DNA of 64,000 bases from Xylocopa sonorina (GCF_050948175.1 NC_135203.1:2604001-2668000), one strand, 5' to 3'; shown: positions 45,470 to 58,344, counted from the stretch's first letter. Notes: generated by a model from the sequence alone, not told the origin. Program-made: numbers and translations.

Positions 45470-46488
45470 TTAGGTCCTGGTCGATTTTCAACCTTTTATC
45501 ATTCTCTATTTCATGGTTAAGCAAGAACAAAATTGTTAACATTAGAGAAATTATTATTTGAGACCAGAAGAGTTAATGACACATCGTGATCTTCTTCAAC
45601 AGAAATGTATCGAATGTGTTTGAAATGGGTCTAATTTACAGTGCCACTTCGTTTCGATGGTAGTTAAACTGTTAATCACCAAAAAAGGGCATTATACGAT
45701 GCAGAAGAGACTCGTATCAGTATATATTTCGCGAGCGTTTCTACAAAAGCCAGAGAATCCGGGCTACATACCTACCACCATTATTCTTACCTTGGTATCA
45801 ATAAAGCACGGAAATAGAAATTGTCGCGCGGCGTTTCTATTTCAGCAATGATCAATGCTGTCCGGGAATAGACATCGTCAAAGTCGATACGTTTAACCGT
45901 GCGCAAGGTTCCCGGTGGTTATTTCCGTGCTTCCTCGTGCATTTATTCGAACTTGGAACGCGACCACCATTATTCGAAACGCAGAACTTTACGCACGTGT
46001 ACGTATCCGCGCGGCTGCCTGAATGTTCTCGCGCTTTTTAAACGGGAAAAGTCGTTCCAACTGCCGCCTATTGTGCTATAGACGTTGCGTTTCGAAATGG
46101 GATTTACGCGGGACTGTAGAGCGGCGGAATCGCGTCCAAGAAAAGCTCACGGTTCGTTTCGTTTCAAAGCGAATTAATAGGGGCGCCGAACGGACGGGCA
46201 TTATTTTATTGCTTACGCCGCGTTAACGATTGTTCCAGCCCGATCGAAAATTAACCCGTTGGCAAGCGCGATTTTATTAAGTAACAAGCGTTCCAACAAA
46301 GCTCCGCCGCGCAAGAATCTTCGTTAATCGTATCGCGAGCGTTGTTATTGTTTTAGCGCCATGGACACGGAATAATCCAACAACGCGCTACTCTGAATCG
46401 ATTTCAACCAATCCGCGGCTTTATCATTCGAACGTACACGAATATAGAAACGGTGTTTAAACAATTTTCCAATGTAAAAAGATCTCAC
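45470..46488. other. Non-coding DNA
   Basis: AT-rich from 45480 to 45870 and mixed after that. No gene, repeat or clear regulatory feature was seen. Confidence 0.6.
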
Positions 46489-46602
46489 CTAATTTTTCTA
46501 CAAAACACGCGGTTATTAAGGTGAATGAGACTTTGTCGCAAGACACCCACTTGCAACTTGAAGTTTCGATTTTCTGTTAAACTATCCTTAACTTTGTTCA
46601 CT
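46489..46602 (-). CDS. Internal exon candidate, 114 nt
   Basis: On the minus strand, a run of T ending TTTTTCAG (46603-46605) opens 114 bases that close at ATTAG|GTGAGATC, a strong donor. Only one frame is open; it reads VNKVKDSLTENRNFKLQVGV then LRQSLIHLNNRVFCRKI, basic and helix-prone. A length divisible by three allows frame-neutral skipping. An AT-rich setting makes such frames easier by chance, but both splice signals are good. It lies about 1 kb upstream, in the minus sense, of the long minus frame at 44894-45469, so the two could belong to one gene. Confidence 0.27.
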
Positions 46603-49300
46603 CTGAAAAAAAAAAGTAAGTTTATCACTGTAAATGTGAAAGAAAACGTACACCAACGGTCGCAATAATTTTCATCGAAGATCTTTAGCGTGGCGGCGCG
46701 ATCGGAAGTTCAAGGCGATGCTCCATCCGGGCTGGCGTGACCCTGAGCGCAGGAGGACTCTCGTTTTTATTAAACGAATAAAGTCGATCCACTCGCCCTT
46801 GCCGCGATCCATCGTCGTCCCCGTGACGCGTGTTTGTTTCGCTGGTTTACGACGTCCCATGGTCCCGCGCGGCGACACGGTTTTATGGGGCGCGTGACAC
46901 TGCGCCCCGACTACGCCGTGACATGATAAACGACCCGGTCGATTTTCTGAAGAGGTGAGGCGCGCGTGCACGACACGTTCCTTTCCTCGTCCACTCGCCG
47001 CTTAAGGAGATATCCCGCTCCTTTTACGGCGGCTTACGATCCGGCTACGAGGCGAACCCTCGGCGAATAGAACGCTTCGAGGCATCCCGGTGAACCGTGC
47101 ATGCCAACCAGCGCCTCGTTTTATTCAGAAGCACGCCGTGTACGCAGCGTATCGCGAATGTTCGCGCGAACTCGTACCCGTTTTTAATTGCGTCACGTAA
47201 TTCGAGGAAACCGGTGGAGAACGCGTTCGCGAGTCCCCAAGAACTATCGATTAATCTTCGACGCGGGTTCGGACAATTTCTCGATAGAGCGTGAAAAATC
47301 TGTCAATCGTTGACGGTATTATTGATCGGTACGGTTGACGTTGAAATATGAGCGCGAAAGGATGGACCGCGCGTTATTCTCATATCAGACGCGATCGATA
47401 CCATTTGATAGCGACGTTATTGCGTGTCGCTAAAGACGCGTGACTCGAAAGCGAATTTCAACGATTGTTTTCGAATCGAGTATCATAATCGGATGGCGCT
47501 CGATGACGCAACGATTCGAGCTATCTATCGTTGGAGAGGTACGGGTGATAATGGACAGTTTAATGCGCGCGCGCAGCGAACGCTCGTGGATGCAAATGGG
47601 TTAATTACCCCGTCGAGACTTCTGCGTTCACTTACGTGCGTGCACACCTACACGGCCGTTTGAGTAATTGCCGTTTCACGAGCCGACGACGACACGCGTA
47701 CGGTTAATCGCGAAAGACACGAAATACGCACGGCTGAATGGCTCGCTGACGACTTCATTAAAACATCTCTGGCATTGTTTCGATCGTTATTGAATTATTG
47801 CCAACGGTATCATGGATTTTCCATCTCCATCGTCGATTTTCGTAACGGCACGCGACGCTCCACTTGTTGCGTATCATAGTTGCGTATCATTTAGCAATGG
47901 AATAGAATAAAAAGTCTGTCGTCGCCAGAGAAACACGGTGAACACGATTCACAGCAACCTCTTCAGAGTCGTTATTGCGCGCAAACAAGTGGAACAATAC
48001 CGTAGATAACGCGAAGCGACAAAAAGCCGCGAGTACGCCTTCCAGCCATTCCAATCGATGGCATTCGAGTCGAGACAATTGTCCCCAAACGTTTCGATAT
48101 TTAGGCGAGGGTGCACGCGATTGTTCCAAGGGGCCAGACGGTTTGCGCTGACCCGCGGTTTGTTTGAATTCGCGCGCGATTTCGCCATTCGAGGGGCGAA
48201 CGGCGTCCTCCGCACCGTTTGGCCCACGATCGTCCCCTGGACACGTCAAGATCGACGCGTGTCGGCTGAATTAAACCCTCGACGATCACGAACGACTTCG
48301 ACACCTTGCAATAGTCGATAAATATAATAATTGTATCACACGACACGTGTGCTTAAGTGGCTGCGTTATTAACAGATAAACGTTGATACTCCAGAGTGCG
48401 ACAATTTTTCCTGAGATTGAAAGTAAATCGCAGAGAACTTTCTCGTGGAGGAAGATTCGAGGAGAGATTCGAAAAATAATTGTAAACGTTCGGTTCTCGC
48501 CGTTTCCGTGCGATTCCATCCGGTTAAAGGTGCGTGTCTGCGGCTCGCGCTGTGAGAAACATCGAAACCGTGAATTCCCTCGGGAGCAGCTACTTCTCGT
48601 TGCGCTACACGAGCCTGGCCTCGCTTTAATTCGCGCCGGATTCCCGCGGGAAAACGGCCGCCGCCGAGTTTCCGCCGATCAGAATTTATGAAAATGCCGG
48701 CTGATCAGCTGAATTGCTTAATTTGCGTACACGCGCGTTCGCCGGTTTAACGTCTGAATTATAGTCGACGATTCTGAGCGAACCATCCAGAATTTACGAC
48801 GCGAATTGAAACACAAATTCACGTTTGAATAACAACAGCAAGCATGAAACAGTAACACGCGTTCTGCGTTTACTTCGACTAATCACTTTCTAATTTTCGT
48901 AGAAAGATCGCGTGCTCTTTGACGAACGTTTTATTCTGCAATTAGAAGCGAACTTTCTGGCACCTAACGAGCGAACGTATTTCGAAGCCATAGCAGCTAT
49001 TGCGGATTTTCTTGGCGAGTTTTCGTGGCTCGTGGCGTCGGGAAGGTGCTCGTCGTGAGTTTAGATATACGCGTGATAGCTCGCGCGCGGTGCGAGCGAG
49101 TGTCGTTAATGACTAACCGGTTCGCGCTAGTCGCGATAAGAAACGAGTTTAATAATGGTTTTCCACAGCCTCGACCCTTCCATATATCACCGTTAACGCG
49201 AAGAATGGAAACTTGCGTACGGCTCCGCGTTTTTATTCAATTATCTCGCGCGGTTTAATGACACCCGTACAACCGCCGCGTCGATTATCTCTCGCTCCTT
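46603..49300. other. Non-coding DNA
   Basis: No gene is supportable. CpG-rich chance frames occur around 46670-47300 and 47950-48320. A 13-base direct repeat lies at 47866-47890. Several ATTA cores are scattered. Nothing else is seen. Confidence 0.6.
47866..47890 (+). repeat. Short direct repeat
   Basis: GTTGCGTATCAT occurs twice with a period of 13 bases. Confidence 0.85.
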
Positions 49301-52300
49301 CGATCGCCTCGTTCAGTTAACGAACGTGAATGAAATCACGAATTATGATATGAACAGTTGTACCCGCGTTATTTCACGTTTTCTGTATGCCTTGGACTAA
49401 AAACCTGGGCTCGATGCAGAAGACAGTTGACGAATATTTCGAGTTTCTATTGAATTTGTTTCTTTTCTCGCCAAAGCGAGCGACGAAACAAGGCTTGAGA
49501 ATGAGGAACTAAATGGCGTGGCGTGATTTCTATTTTAGTTGATCTATCAGCCGTTTCGATTTATTTGTTAGGTGTAGAATAATTCTTAAGGATCTATGCC
49601 AAATTACACGCTTGACCCCTCTGTTCTTTGCCGTGGATCAGCTATGTCCAACTCGTAGCCCAGTTGCTTCTTTTGTCTGGTTCTCATCATATAATATATT
49701 TTATACAAGTAATTGAAGATTTTTAGACGGCTGTTGTAGTCTCAAGTTTTTTAATTTATGACACTAAAGATACACACTGGGAATGATTTTTATTTTAAAA
49801 ATAAGATACATATGTTTTAAAGTAAAATGAAAAATACGTGGGTTGAAGTTTTATTAAACCTAATATCTTCGCGGAGAGTTACAACTACGCTTATTATTAT
49901 TATAAAATGTTACTAAATTTAAATTTATTTATTGTTTCACGCCTCCCTCATATTCCTAGTATTTTATTAACTTTGTAACGATGTTGGATTGGACATAACT
50001 GTCATAGATACTCCATTTTTATCAAAGAACGCCGATACTTTATTTTCTAAATTATTCATTACTCAACGTCTTTTATCACGAAAGCTTGAATCTCGATCGA
50101 AAATATAATTGCGCGTCCAGCGTTTTCACCCGAGTTTAACCAAGTATCGCCACGATCGTCGAGAGAGACGTAAAAATTCCAGGAGGCTCGCGTTTTCCCC
50201 GAGTACGAGCCCCTTTCCCAGCCGTGGCTCGCGTGGAATAGCATCGAGGGACCTCCGCGACCTCGAAAGAAAAAGGGGGCAGATAATTCTCGGGCGGCGG
50301 TTCGAACTCCGCTCGCGAGGATCGCGTGAGAGCGGAATGGCGCGAGCACGTGAGCGAGTGGGTAGACGCGCGTAAGCCCATTGATAGCCCACGGACCATT
50401 CATGGATCCGCGTGTGGATCGTGAGAGGAAACGGACGCACGTGTGTGCTGGGGTGCGCGCGTGTAGGTGCCCGTGCAACCTTATTTGTACCGTGGCGAGC
50501 AGTTTTTCGCATTTCCTGGGCAACTTCGACGCGGAACGGAGCCCGTGCTCGCCGGTGAAACCGAACGGCCTTGCCGGTTGGTGCGCGGTGGGTGGCGAGG
50601 AGGCTCGCCACGGCACCCGGTGAAATCGGCTGGAAACGGAAAACCCGTGTAGGCGTGATTCCGATGATTCACGAACGTGGGTGCCGCAACGAGGTGGACG
50701 AGGTGAACGGCGTTCGCGGCACGGTTGGCTGCTGGCTTCGGTGAATGGAGGTGCTCCTGCTCGTTCACTGCTCGACTACGAATAGTAATTACGACAGCTT
50801 CGAATATCAGATTATGAACATCGGATAAGAAGATCGCTGTTCGCACTATTATATATTATTATTGGGCGCAGTGCCGTATTTAACGAATACACCAAAATGC
50901 ATTGGCAACGGATTAACGTGTAACGCGTTGTTTAGGATTGGAAAGTTAACTATGCTCGAATGTACGCGTACAGTTTTCACAAAGTAATACTCCATAGTCG
51001 TTCATAAGCTGGATATATCCGTCTAAGAGAGTCTATCGCCGAGGAAAGACCCCGTAAGTGCCTCGTCTCTGGGGGGTTAGAAACAATGGCTGTTCGGTGT
51101 AATCTCTAGACGGTTAAAGAGCTCCGTTTCGGAGATACCGGCCCACTAAAATCCAAATGATTATGGCTGAGAACGTATTGTTCCTTTTACGCCGCGGTAT
51201 CGTTGCCCCGGCGGTTGCACGCCAGAGTAAACTTCCTCCTCGCGCGCTTCTTAATCAATTTTTACGACTTTTTGCCGAAGAAACGGACGCGGCGAATGGC
51301 ATTCCCGCGAGGTGAAACGACTGGGCGAGGCGGGGTGAACTTTTTGCCGTAGTCAAAACTCCATTACGAACTACTTAATTTAATATTCTCGCTGCATAGT
51401 CATGAAGTTGAAGCGTTCCGTGAGTAACTCAAGTAACCGAAGTAGTGGACAACTTTCCTCGGGCCCACGCGGATATTGCCCACGCGCTTCCGTCTTGTCC
51501 GCTGGTCGAGTTACGCCCTGCTTTACTCGCGACTGCCAAAGCTAAACGCGGAACGATTTACGCGAAATTCTCCTTCGAATCTCAGAAACGTTACGAATTC
51601 TCGGATTTTCTCTCGCGAGATTCCGAATTTTTCTTAAACACGTAGAATCGTGAGAGAGGTGGTAAGAGAAAGAGCCTGGAAACCGTGATCCTGAGATGTA
51701 TCTCAGGACTGACGTGGAAATAGAAATTTTATTCGGAGGGATGTTTTAATCCCGACGTATCGCGTATACACAAACGGACAGCAACGTGAGGAGGGTAAGA
51801 CAAGGATCTTGCTCAGACAGGGTAACCAGGATGAACCTCGTTAATAACGTCAGTTCCCAGAACGAAATCGAATTACGTTTCATTTCAACGGTAACGAAAA
51901 TGTTGAGAATACACGAAATTGCTGTTAAATGATGCAAAATTGCCACGTTGAGAAATCTCTGTTTTCTCGTTTCGAGAACGTTTGAAATCGAAACCAGCAC
52001 GATTTTCAGTCCGCTTCGTTCGTATACGGGAATTCGGCCAATTCGAGGGAAACGTTGCACCCTCGAAGTATCTCTGGCGGCGGTCGTATTTTTCGCTCGA
52101 AGCGACGCTGACAATGGACTGCGCGGATCCCATTATTCGTGCGTACACGCGACGCCTTTATGCCGCGAACACCTTCATTTGCCCGTGCTCCATCTTCATC
52201 GGTCCAACTTCCTCCACGGCTACGTCGGACGCGTCTAGCCCTCTCCTTTTGTCCGCCCTCCCGCGCGCGCCACGTGAATATTCATTCTTCGGGGTTGCGC

Positions 52301-54113
52301 ATCGCCTCTCGCCACGATTCCACGCACGCTACAACTTCATTCAACCCTCGCCAGGGCTTTCTTTGACCCACTTCGATTGTTTTCGCCCGCGTTACTCCTC
52401 CCGAATAATAGCGGGGAGAATACGCTCGGGAAGAAAAATGGAACGCTCGACGAATCTTCCGATAATGCCTCTCCTGTTCTATTTTTTGTTTTCCAACATT
52501 TTCGCCAGCAAAGATGTTTCCAGATATTTTGGTATTTTAATGAAAAATTACAATTTTAACAGTGTCTCGTTTGAATCTCTACTACTGTCCACTTTTTCCA
52601 TTTCACGTTGTCCAACAATGTTTCGCGCGTTGCACGAATGCTGCGTTAATTAAAGACACTTTGAAAACGATAATTTACCTGTCAGAAGTTATTCGAATAT
52701 CAGCAACGAATTAGCGAAAGTAGAGTTTAAATTAACAGGGAAACCTGGGGCTGGCAGCTGATTTGGCGCCTGTTTTTAACAGTTACGAGAAAGAAGCGAA
52801 CCAAGTCGATTCGATTTGCTGGTTGAGTTTGAAATTGTATATCACAAGAGCGGAAAAATGTAGCGACGGGTTTAGAAGCGATTAATTACGCTTAGATTTA
52901 TCAAAGTACGCGGTTGAACGTTTTCGCGCCTCTGCCCTATATATATATACACACCGCAGGCGCAGCGGCGCAATGATTAATGCCTGTTGCGATTAATTAT
53001 CAACTTTGTTACTGTTTATTCGTTCCTGACAACCGCACGCCGCCGTTACCTTTTCAATGCCCGTACAATTGAACTTCCCCGCCGTATTTATCACGCGCGA
53101 TTAATAATCCAGTTTCCTTCGAGTTTTCCGACTTCTACAGAGGCCGATCTCGTTTACTCTTTCTTATCTCTGGCAACAACGCGCCTCGACAATTATTTAT
53201 GCTGGAGCAAATGACTGTACATCCTTCGGATGACTGGTATTTTTTTAGTGCGTCGCTTTGAACGTCCTCTCGTTAATAGCGTTGACCTGGGTGAAGCGCT
53301 GAGGATGCTAAGGGAAAGGCAGAATGTCCGTAAGGGTGAGAGCTCTTTGGTTTTTCCTTGTTCAGTTAGTCGTAGTCTGCCAGGCGCAGAGACAAGTTCA
53401 ATTACTCAAGAGAATCGTTTGTTGAATAAAGTCTTTTTAAAGTCTTTAATACTAGAAAATCTCAACAATCAAATTTATCATCGTACACGCGTTTTCGTTT
53501 AAATTAAATTCACTGCAGCTTCGTTGAAACTGTTTCAATGGATCGTAGTGGCGAATCTTTTCCGTAAAAATCGTTCATAATTCTGAAACATGTTTTATTT
53601 AAATAGTAAATGCAAGAGTGATGATTATAAATGTAATATTCCACAATAATTCGCCAATAACTGCATTTGTAATTAGCATCGTGTCAATTAGACTCTAGGT
53701 AAATTGAATAATTTTTAAAAGTCGTCCTCCTTGGACGTATTGTCGACAGTTTTTTGAAATGTTCATAGCAATGTTGCGAAATAAAAGATGGTGACACCTA
53801 TACGATACTTAGCATCTCATATCTTAATTTTCACTAAGATGGATTCGAGATTTTCCGAACACCCTTTAAGAATCACGATTCAATCTTCAAATTATTTATT
53901 TGAAAGCATGCAAGTTTATATCAGAGAAATCGCGCGTTATTTAATGAAAATCAAACGAAACCCGTACGCAAGACTGTTGGCAGCTCTGAAAATATCGACG
54001 CTTCGTTTATTTTCGTGCAAAAAAAAAAAAAAAGAATCGCGAACCGTTCGAGGCACTGTTCGATGGCGCGCGGTGAATTAAATCAAACGATATTAATCGA
54101 CGTAAAATTCTTT
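49301..54113. other. Non-coding DNA
   Basis: AT-rich and featureless at 49300-50100. CpG-rich with Arg-rich frames on both strands at 50100-50850. Mixed from 50850 to 52680, including a 223-codon plus frame at 51982-52653 judged chance. A TA repeat lies at 52938-52949 and AT-rich DNA at 53500-54050. A small perfect palindrome, TCCTGAGA-TGTA-TCTCAGGA, lies at 51689-51708. Confidence 0.58.
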
Positions 54114-54200
54114 ATGGCTGTCGATAATCCACTGGAGGAAACTTGTTACCAGGATCCATTCGGCGAACCGCAACCGAAGTGGAATAAGAAAATAACGTAA
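54114..54200 (+). CDS. Mini-ORF or first-exon candidate
   Basis: ATG at 54114 opens 28 residues, MAVDNPLEETCYQDPFGEPQ followed by PKWNKKIT. The TAA stop at 54198-54200 overlaps a donor-like AAC|GTAAGC (exon end 54196). The peptide is acidic, then Pro-rich, and looks like a real protein N-terminus. The codons used are ordinary. If the donor is used, it is a first coding exon of 83 nt; if not, a 28-residue ORF. No promoter is recognised and no family is known. Confidence 0.2.
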   Translation: MAVDNPLEETCYQDPFGEPQPKWNKKIT

Positions 54201-54243
54201 GCTCTGGTCACCCGCGTTATCCCCATTCTACCGGCTCGAAATC

Positions 54244-54265
54244 GAAATATCGCTCTCGATATTTC
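54244..54265. repeat. Small perfect hairpin
   Basis: GAAATATCG and CGATATTTC pair over nine bases around a CTCT loop. It is too short for a microRNA precursor and lacks the T run of a terminator. Confidence 0.85.
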
Positions 54266-56873
54266 ACTGAACCTGGGGCCCCTTGATTTATCCTCGCGTA
54301 CGCTCGATCTCTGGCACACAGTCCAGATCAACGCGAAATAGACTGTACGACCTCGAATATCTCTGAAATCACGAAACTAGGAGACAATATTTTCTCGATG
54401 ATCAACGCGTTTAAACGTCGCAAGTGAAAAGCTTTCACGATCTTTGCTTCTTTCAAAAAATCGTGATATCGATCTTTGAACGCTAGATCTCATTCACCCT
54501 GTACATTCTCACCGATTTCTTAAACGTCGGATTAATTTTCCTGTCGCGTCCGAGCAAACAACCATTTAATGTTTCGATGTAATTGAATGAGCGACGCGAG
54601 TACGCTCGGACGAATGCTCGCGATTTCACGGCGATTAAGTATACAAGGTTTCTCCCGGCATCTGGGGCCCAGAAACTGGTCCCGCATCTGTCCAGCTCGT
54701 ACCGTCAATTTCTCCAAACATTATCCCGACGAAAGGATCCGCATCTATCGTCAATTCGCTCCCCTAGAATACCAACAGGGACCGCAAATTCTCCGGGCAA
54801 ACGGGCGAGCGATCGAACAGTGCTAATATCGGAAAGCAATAAAATCGACGGTCGCGAGCCGTGCCCTTAGCTCACCCTACGGGAAAAGAGCGATACGTCG
54901 TCCGTGTGGGGCGCAGGCAACTGACGAAGAAATAGGGGAGCGATTTCTCACCGTGCCCCTCGTAATTCGCTCGACTTTGTGCCCCTGATCCGGAGCCGTG
55001 GGCTCGGCTCGTTAGGCAATGGTGGAAACGAAATTTCGGTGACGCGATCGCCTGGTAGAAGGAGAGATGGGCACCGAGGCACCTGTCCACCCCTCGACGT
55101 TGCAGTACGCTCGCGGAGGACGCAGGGTGCGGAAAGTAGGTGACGGCGACAGATGTTCCAGCGTCGACGTTCGATGAATGGTTCGAGTGGAACTGCGATA
55201 CCACCGCACGAATGCCTTTAAAAGATATTTTTATGGCGTTAACCCTTTGCCAGCCCTATGTCGAGGTGGACTGGAGGTTTTAATTTAACAAATAAATTTT
55301 TAATACTCGCGATAAAGGGTTTTGGGTAATCAAACGTTCTTTTTCTTTATTCGTTGAAATCTTAAAGGTAGCTTAAAAAACAGCTTTTAATGTAGTCTTT
55401 GGGCTGCAAAGTTTGAACGAGCACATCAAACACAAAAATGTAACAAATAAAATAATATGATGTGCCAATATTAACTTGAAGTAATTTCATTTCATTTAAC
55501 ACGTTCTGTGCCGCGTAGAATGTATGCGCCCCATGCTGAACTTTTCGTCCAAATCATTTAAAATTCGCACCGCAAAACAAAGAATGCAAGCAAACTTCTA
55601 ATGAACATTCCGTGGAAGTAAAATTTGCGTCTCTCTGCACCCTTTTCTTAATAATTGTGGCCTTTATAATCGCCGCTGGATCCAAGCGTCGCTGGATTTT
55701 AAACAGTTTGTAATTTACACTTTTCTCTTCTCTCGAAAAGCTATTAATACCCATCTAGTGACATAATTGGAATAAAAACCGAACTTTCCGCCACTCTTCC
55801 ACTGTTCGCCAAAAGGGACTTCGCCCCCTTTTTCCTCGCGATTTTCAATATTAACAGAAAACAGAGTCGTCTTATTCACATCTAACAATAATCGCGCCTC
55901 ACAATTTAACGCTTCACGATCCTGCACTCGATACTTGGATCGCACGAATAACAGCATCGACGTTCGATCGAATCGACGCGTAACACGGACGGCTTCAGGT
56001 TTCCAGCAAAAAAATTCTATCATCCGAGCTGGGTCCGCCTCGATCTCGACGGAAGCGCGCTCACGAGGCATCTGGGGAAATTTCATGCACCAACGCGAGC
56101 CTGATTAATGTTTACGAGAGCGGGAAAGCGGGTGACAGCTCGATTAGGTATCGCACGCGCGGCCGTTTAGCCGACGACGGCCGCGAGCGGAAAAGAAGCG
56201 CGGACGGATGAGGCAATTTATCGTAACCGACCGTTTTCTGACGCTCGAACGACGCTGAACACGGTGCCGACTGCAAGACGGACGACTCTTCGGGGAACGT
56301 CCGTTCGTCCGTTCAAATAGCTCCAGGCTTCGTCACTTTTTAGCCGCTCATCGTTCGAGGACAAACTTTCGCGGAAACTCGTGCCACTGCGCAAAACACT
56401 GAACCAAGACGAACAGTATCTCTCTTCGATACCTGTTCGATCGCGAAGACCACGGTTCGATCATCGAGAGTCTTCATCGTTCGAGTCGAACGAGTAATAA
56501 AATGGCCCCAAAGTGATCTGTTAAGCGATGCGAGTTCTCGCGCGAGAATAAATGCCAACGACGAGGGACGAGAGCGTGGAAGCGGAGGAACGCGCAAGTT
56601 GCGAGGCTGGTAGAAGGACGACGCTCGTAATCAGCCGCCTCTGACCCCGCGCGGCGCGTTTTCCGCGTTTATTAGGTGACGCGCCACGCCATCCCGTTCC
56701 TCGCTCGAAAGCGAGGCAGGAATCTTGGGGACAAAAGCCGTGAACGGCGCAGAAGCCCGGACCCGGCCTCTCGACCGCTTTTAATTGCTCCTAATTTACC
56801 AGCCGGATTCCATTCGATTTATTCTCGTCCCGACGCGCTCCAAAAATAACCAGCCTGAACTGGTGCGAGCGAA

Positions 56874-56923
56874 CGATTGTTTCGTTTTGAACCTGAAAAG
56901 GGCGGCTCGAAACGAAACAATCG
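56874..56923. repeat. Inverted repeat, 17-bp stem
   Basis: Bases 56874-56890 pair with 56907-56923 over 17 base pairs, one of them G:U, around a 16-base loop. The 5' arm is CGATTGTTTCGTTTTGA. Fourteen consecutive Watson-Crick pairs at the base of the stem make chance unlikely. The stem is short for an animal microRNA precursor, so a transposon-derived fragment or a structural element are the alternatives. Confidence 0.9.
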
Positions 56924-57852
56924 CGTTTCAGAGTCTTTAGCGGTTATCATTCCAGGATCGCGAAACTAAGCAGCGATTTGGTGTTTGACGAAGCGTAATT
57001 GGCGCTTGGATCGTAAATATTTCAGAGTCCTTTCTGACGAACTCGAAGACATCGATGATAGATTTTTTTTTTAACGTAATATCAGTTGGATGTAGTTTTT
57101 TCTTGGGAAGTTCAATTGCTTTGACATTGGATGTTGATCGTCTGAACTTCCTATGGAAAGTGGAGCAAATTTATTAAATATGTGTATCTTTCCTCTGATA
57201 ATGCTTGCAAATATCGATACATACGCTTTTCCCTCTCTCTTTCATGGATCCGATTTTCCTCGACAAAATATCCATCGAGCAATGTATTATAAGATTGTAT
57301 CTTTACATCGAATCATCTTACGTTATTTCAAAGCTTTCTAATTCAGCGGAAATTAAAAAGAAATCTCTATTACATAGTAGTTGATAACGTATGTTTAAAG
57401 ATTGTATCCACATGTAAAGCAGTGAATATATAATTCATGTATGTCGTATTCCAGAAAGATTAATGAAGCTCCTTCAAACTGGATTAAACGTAACTAAGCG
57501 GAAGTAAACGTTTTTCATCTCTATTTCACTGATCTTTCTCGAAACGAGCGTGCAATTAACAAGCTCGACGCACATTTCACGAACATTTGGAGGCTGATTA
57601 CGGCTCGATTAACGGTCGTCTGATAATACAAGGAAACTATCGCGGTAAACACGTGTTATCTAACAGGAAAACAGCAACTTTTCTGGATACACCTCTGGGT
57701 CGTTGCGTAATTTACGATGCAATATCGTTCGTAGGGACAAGATCGCCGAGGGCGATCAGAAACTGTATCGTCCCGCGTTATATCAAACCGATGACGAATT
57801 GGTTATTCATAAACCAGGCGTAGCAGAGTCTGTTACGGTGTAACGTAAATAA

Positions 57853-58344
57853 ATGATCCTTTTATGTTTACGCTTCCTCTGTCCGCGCGCTCTTAACGAG
57901 AATAGAATGGAAGATAATTCGATCGTTGCGTACCGACAACGGTTACGACACGCTCAGATTGCTAGACTTATGAAACATTTATACACGATAATAAGCCGGC
58001 TACGACTGGGAACGGTTTCGCGGAAGCTGGCGTGGGCGGCGGGACTGTCTCTGGAGAAGTTTCTGCGCCAAGTGTACGTGCACGCACGGGCGAATGTACG
58101 CGATAATCGTATGATAACCGACAAGGAGAACGCGGATCGCGACTTCTGTCGACGCCTCCTACCATGGTTGGCTGACCTGACTGCAATGCGTCGCGACGCA
58201 TTTCGACGCGTTTCGACGACATTTCGCGCTGCTGCGAAACTCGCTCCGTTGTTACGCGAAGCTCTCCTGCGGATTCTACTCAGCGAGGGGATAATACAGG
58301 ATTGCAAGGTTTTAGCGAAAATAAGCGTGATTGTAATCGAATGA
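57853..58344 (+). CDS. ORF of 163 aa, helical, unknown
   Basis: ATG at 57853 follows an in-frame TAA directly and opens 163 residues to TGA at 58342-58344. A second ATG at 57907 would give 145 residues starting MEDNSIVAYRQRLRHAQIAR. The protein is rich in Leu, Ala and Arg, poor in Ser and Pro, with repeated heptad-like hydrophobic spacing, for example SLEKFLRQVYVHARANVRDN and LAPLLREALLRILLSEGIIQ, so it is predicted almost wholly helical. The first 14 residues are hydrophobic with Cys but are no clear signal peptide. The opposite strand shows the Arg/Ser-rich composition of a shadow frame. No family is recognised and no intron or poly-A signal was found. Length alone is near chance; composition is the support. 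Confidence 0.33.
   Translation: MILLCLRFLCPRALNENRMEDNSIVAYRQRLRHAQIARLMKHLYTIISRLRLGTVSRKLAWAAGLSLEKFLRQVYVHARANVRDNRMITDKENADRDFCRRLLPWLADLTAMRRDAFRRVSTTFRAAAKLAPLLREALLRILLSEGIIQDCKVLAKISVIVIE

Larger units (their letters stand above)
54201..57852. other. Non-coding DNA
   Basis: No gene is supportable. A small hairpin lies at 54244-54265. Bases 55210-55780 are AT-rich, with two TTAA-led, element-like starts at 55239 (TTAACCCTTTGCC) and 55496 (TTAACACGTTC). The larger hairpin at 56874 is listed separately. Bases 57060-57560 are AT-rich. At 57587-57823 a plus frame of 78 codons without an ATG has natural composition but no signals. Confidence 0.58.

Noticed and set aside
51982..52653. Longest plus-strand open frame, 223 codons
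   Set aside because: Ser/Arg/Phe/Pro-rich chance composition, no ATG-led domain, no splice or end signals, and overlapping open frames in other registers.
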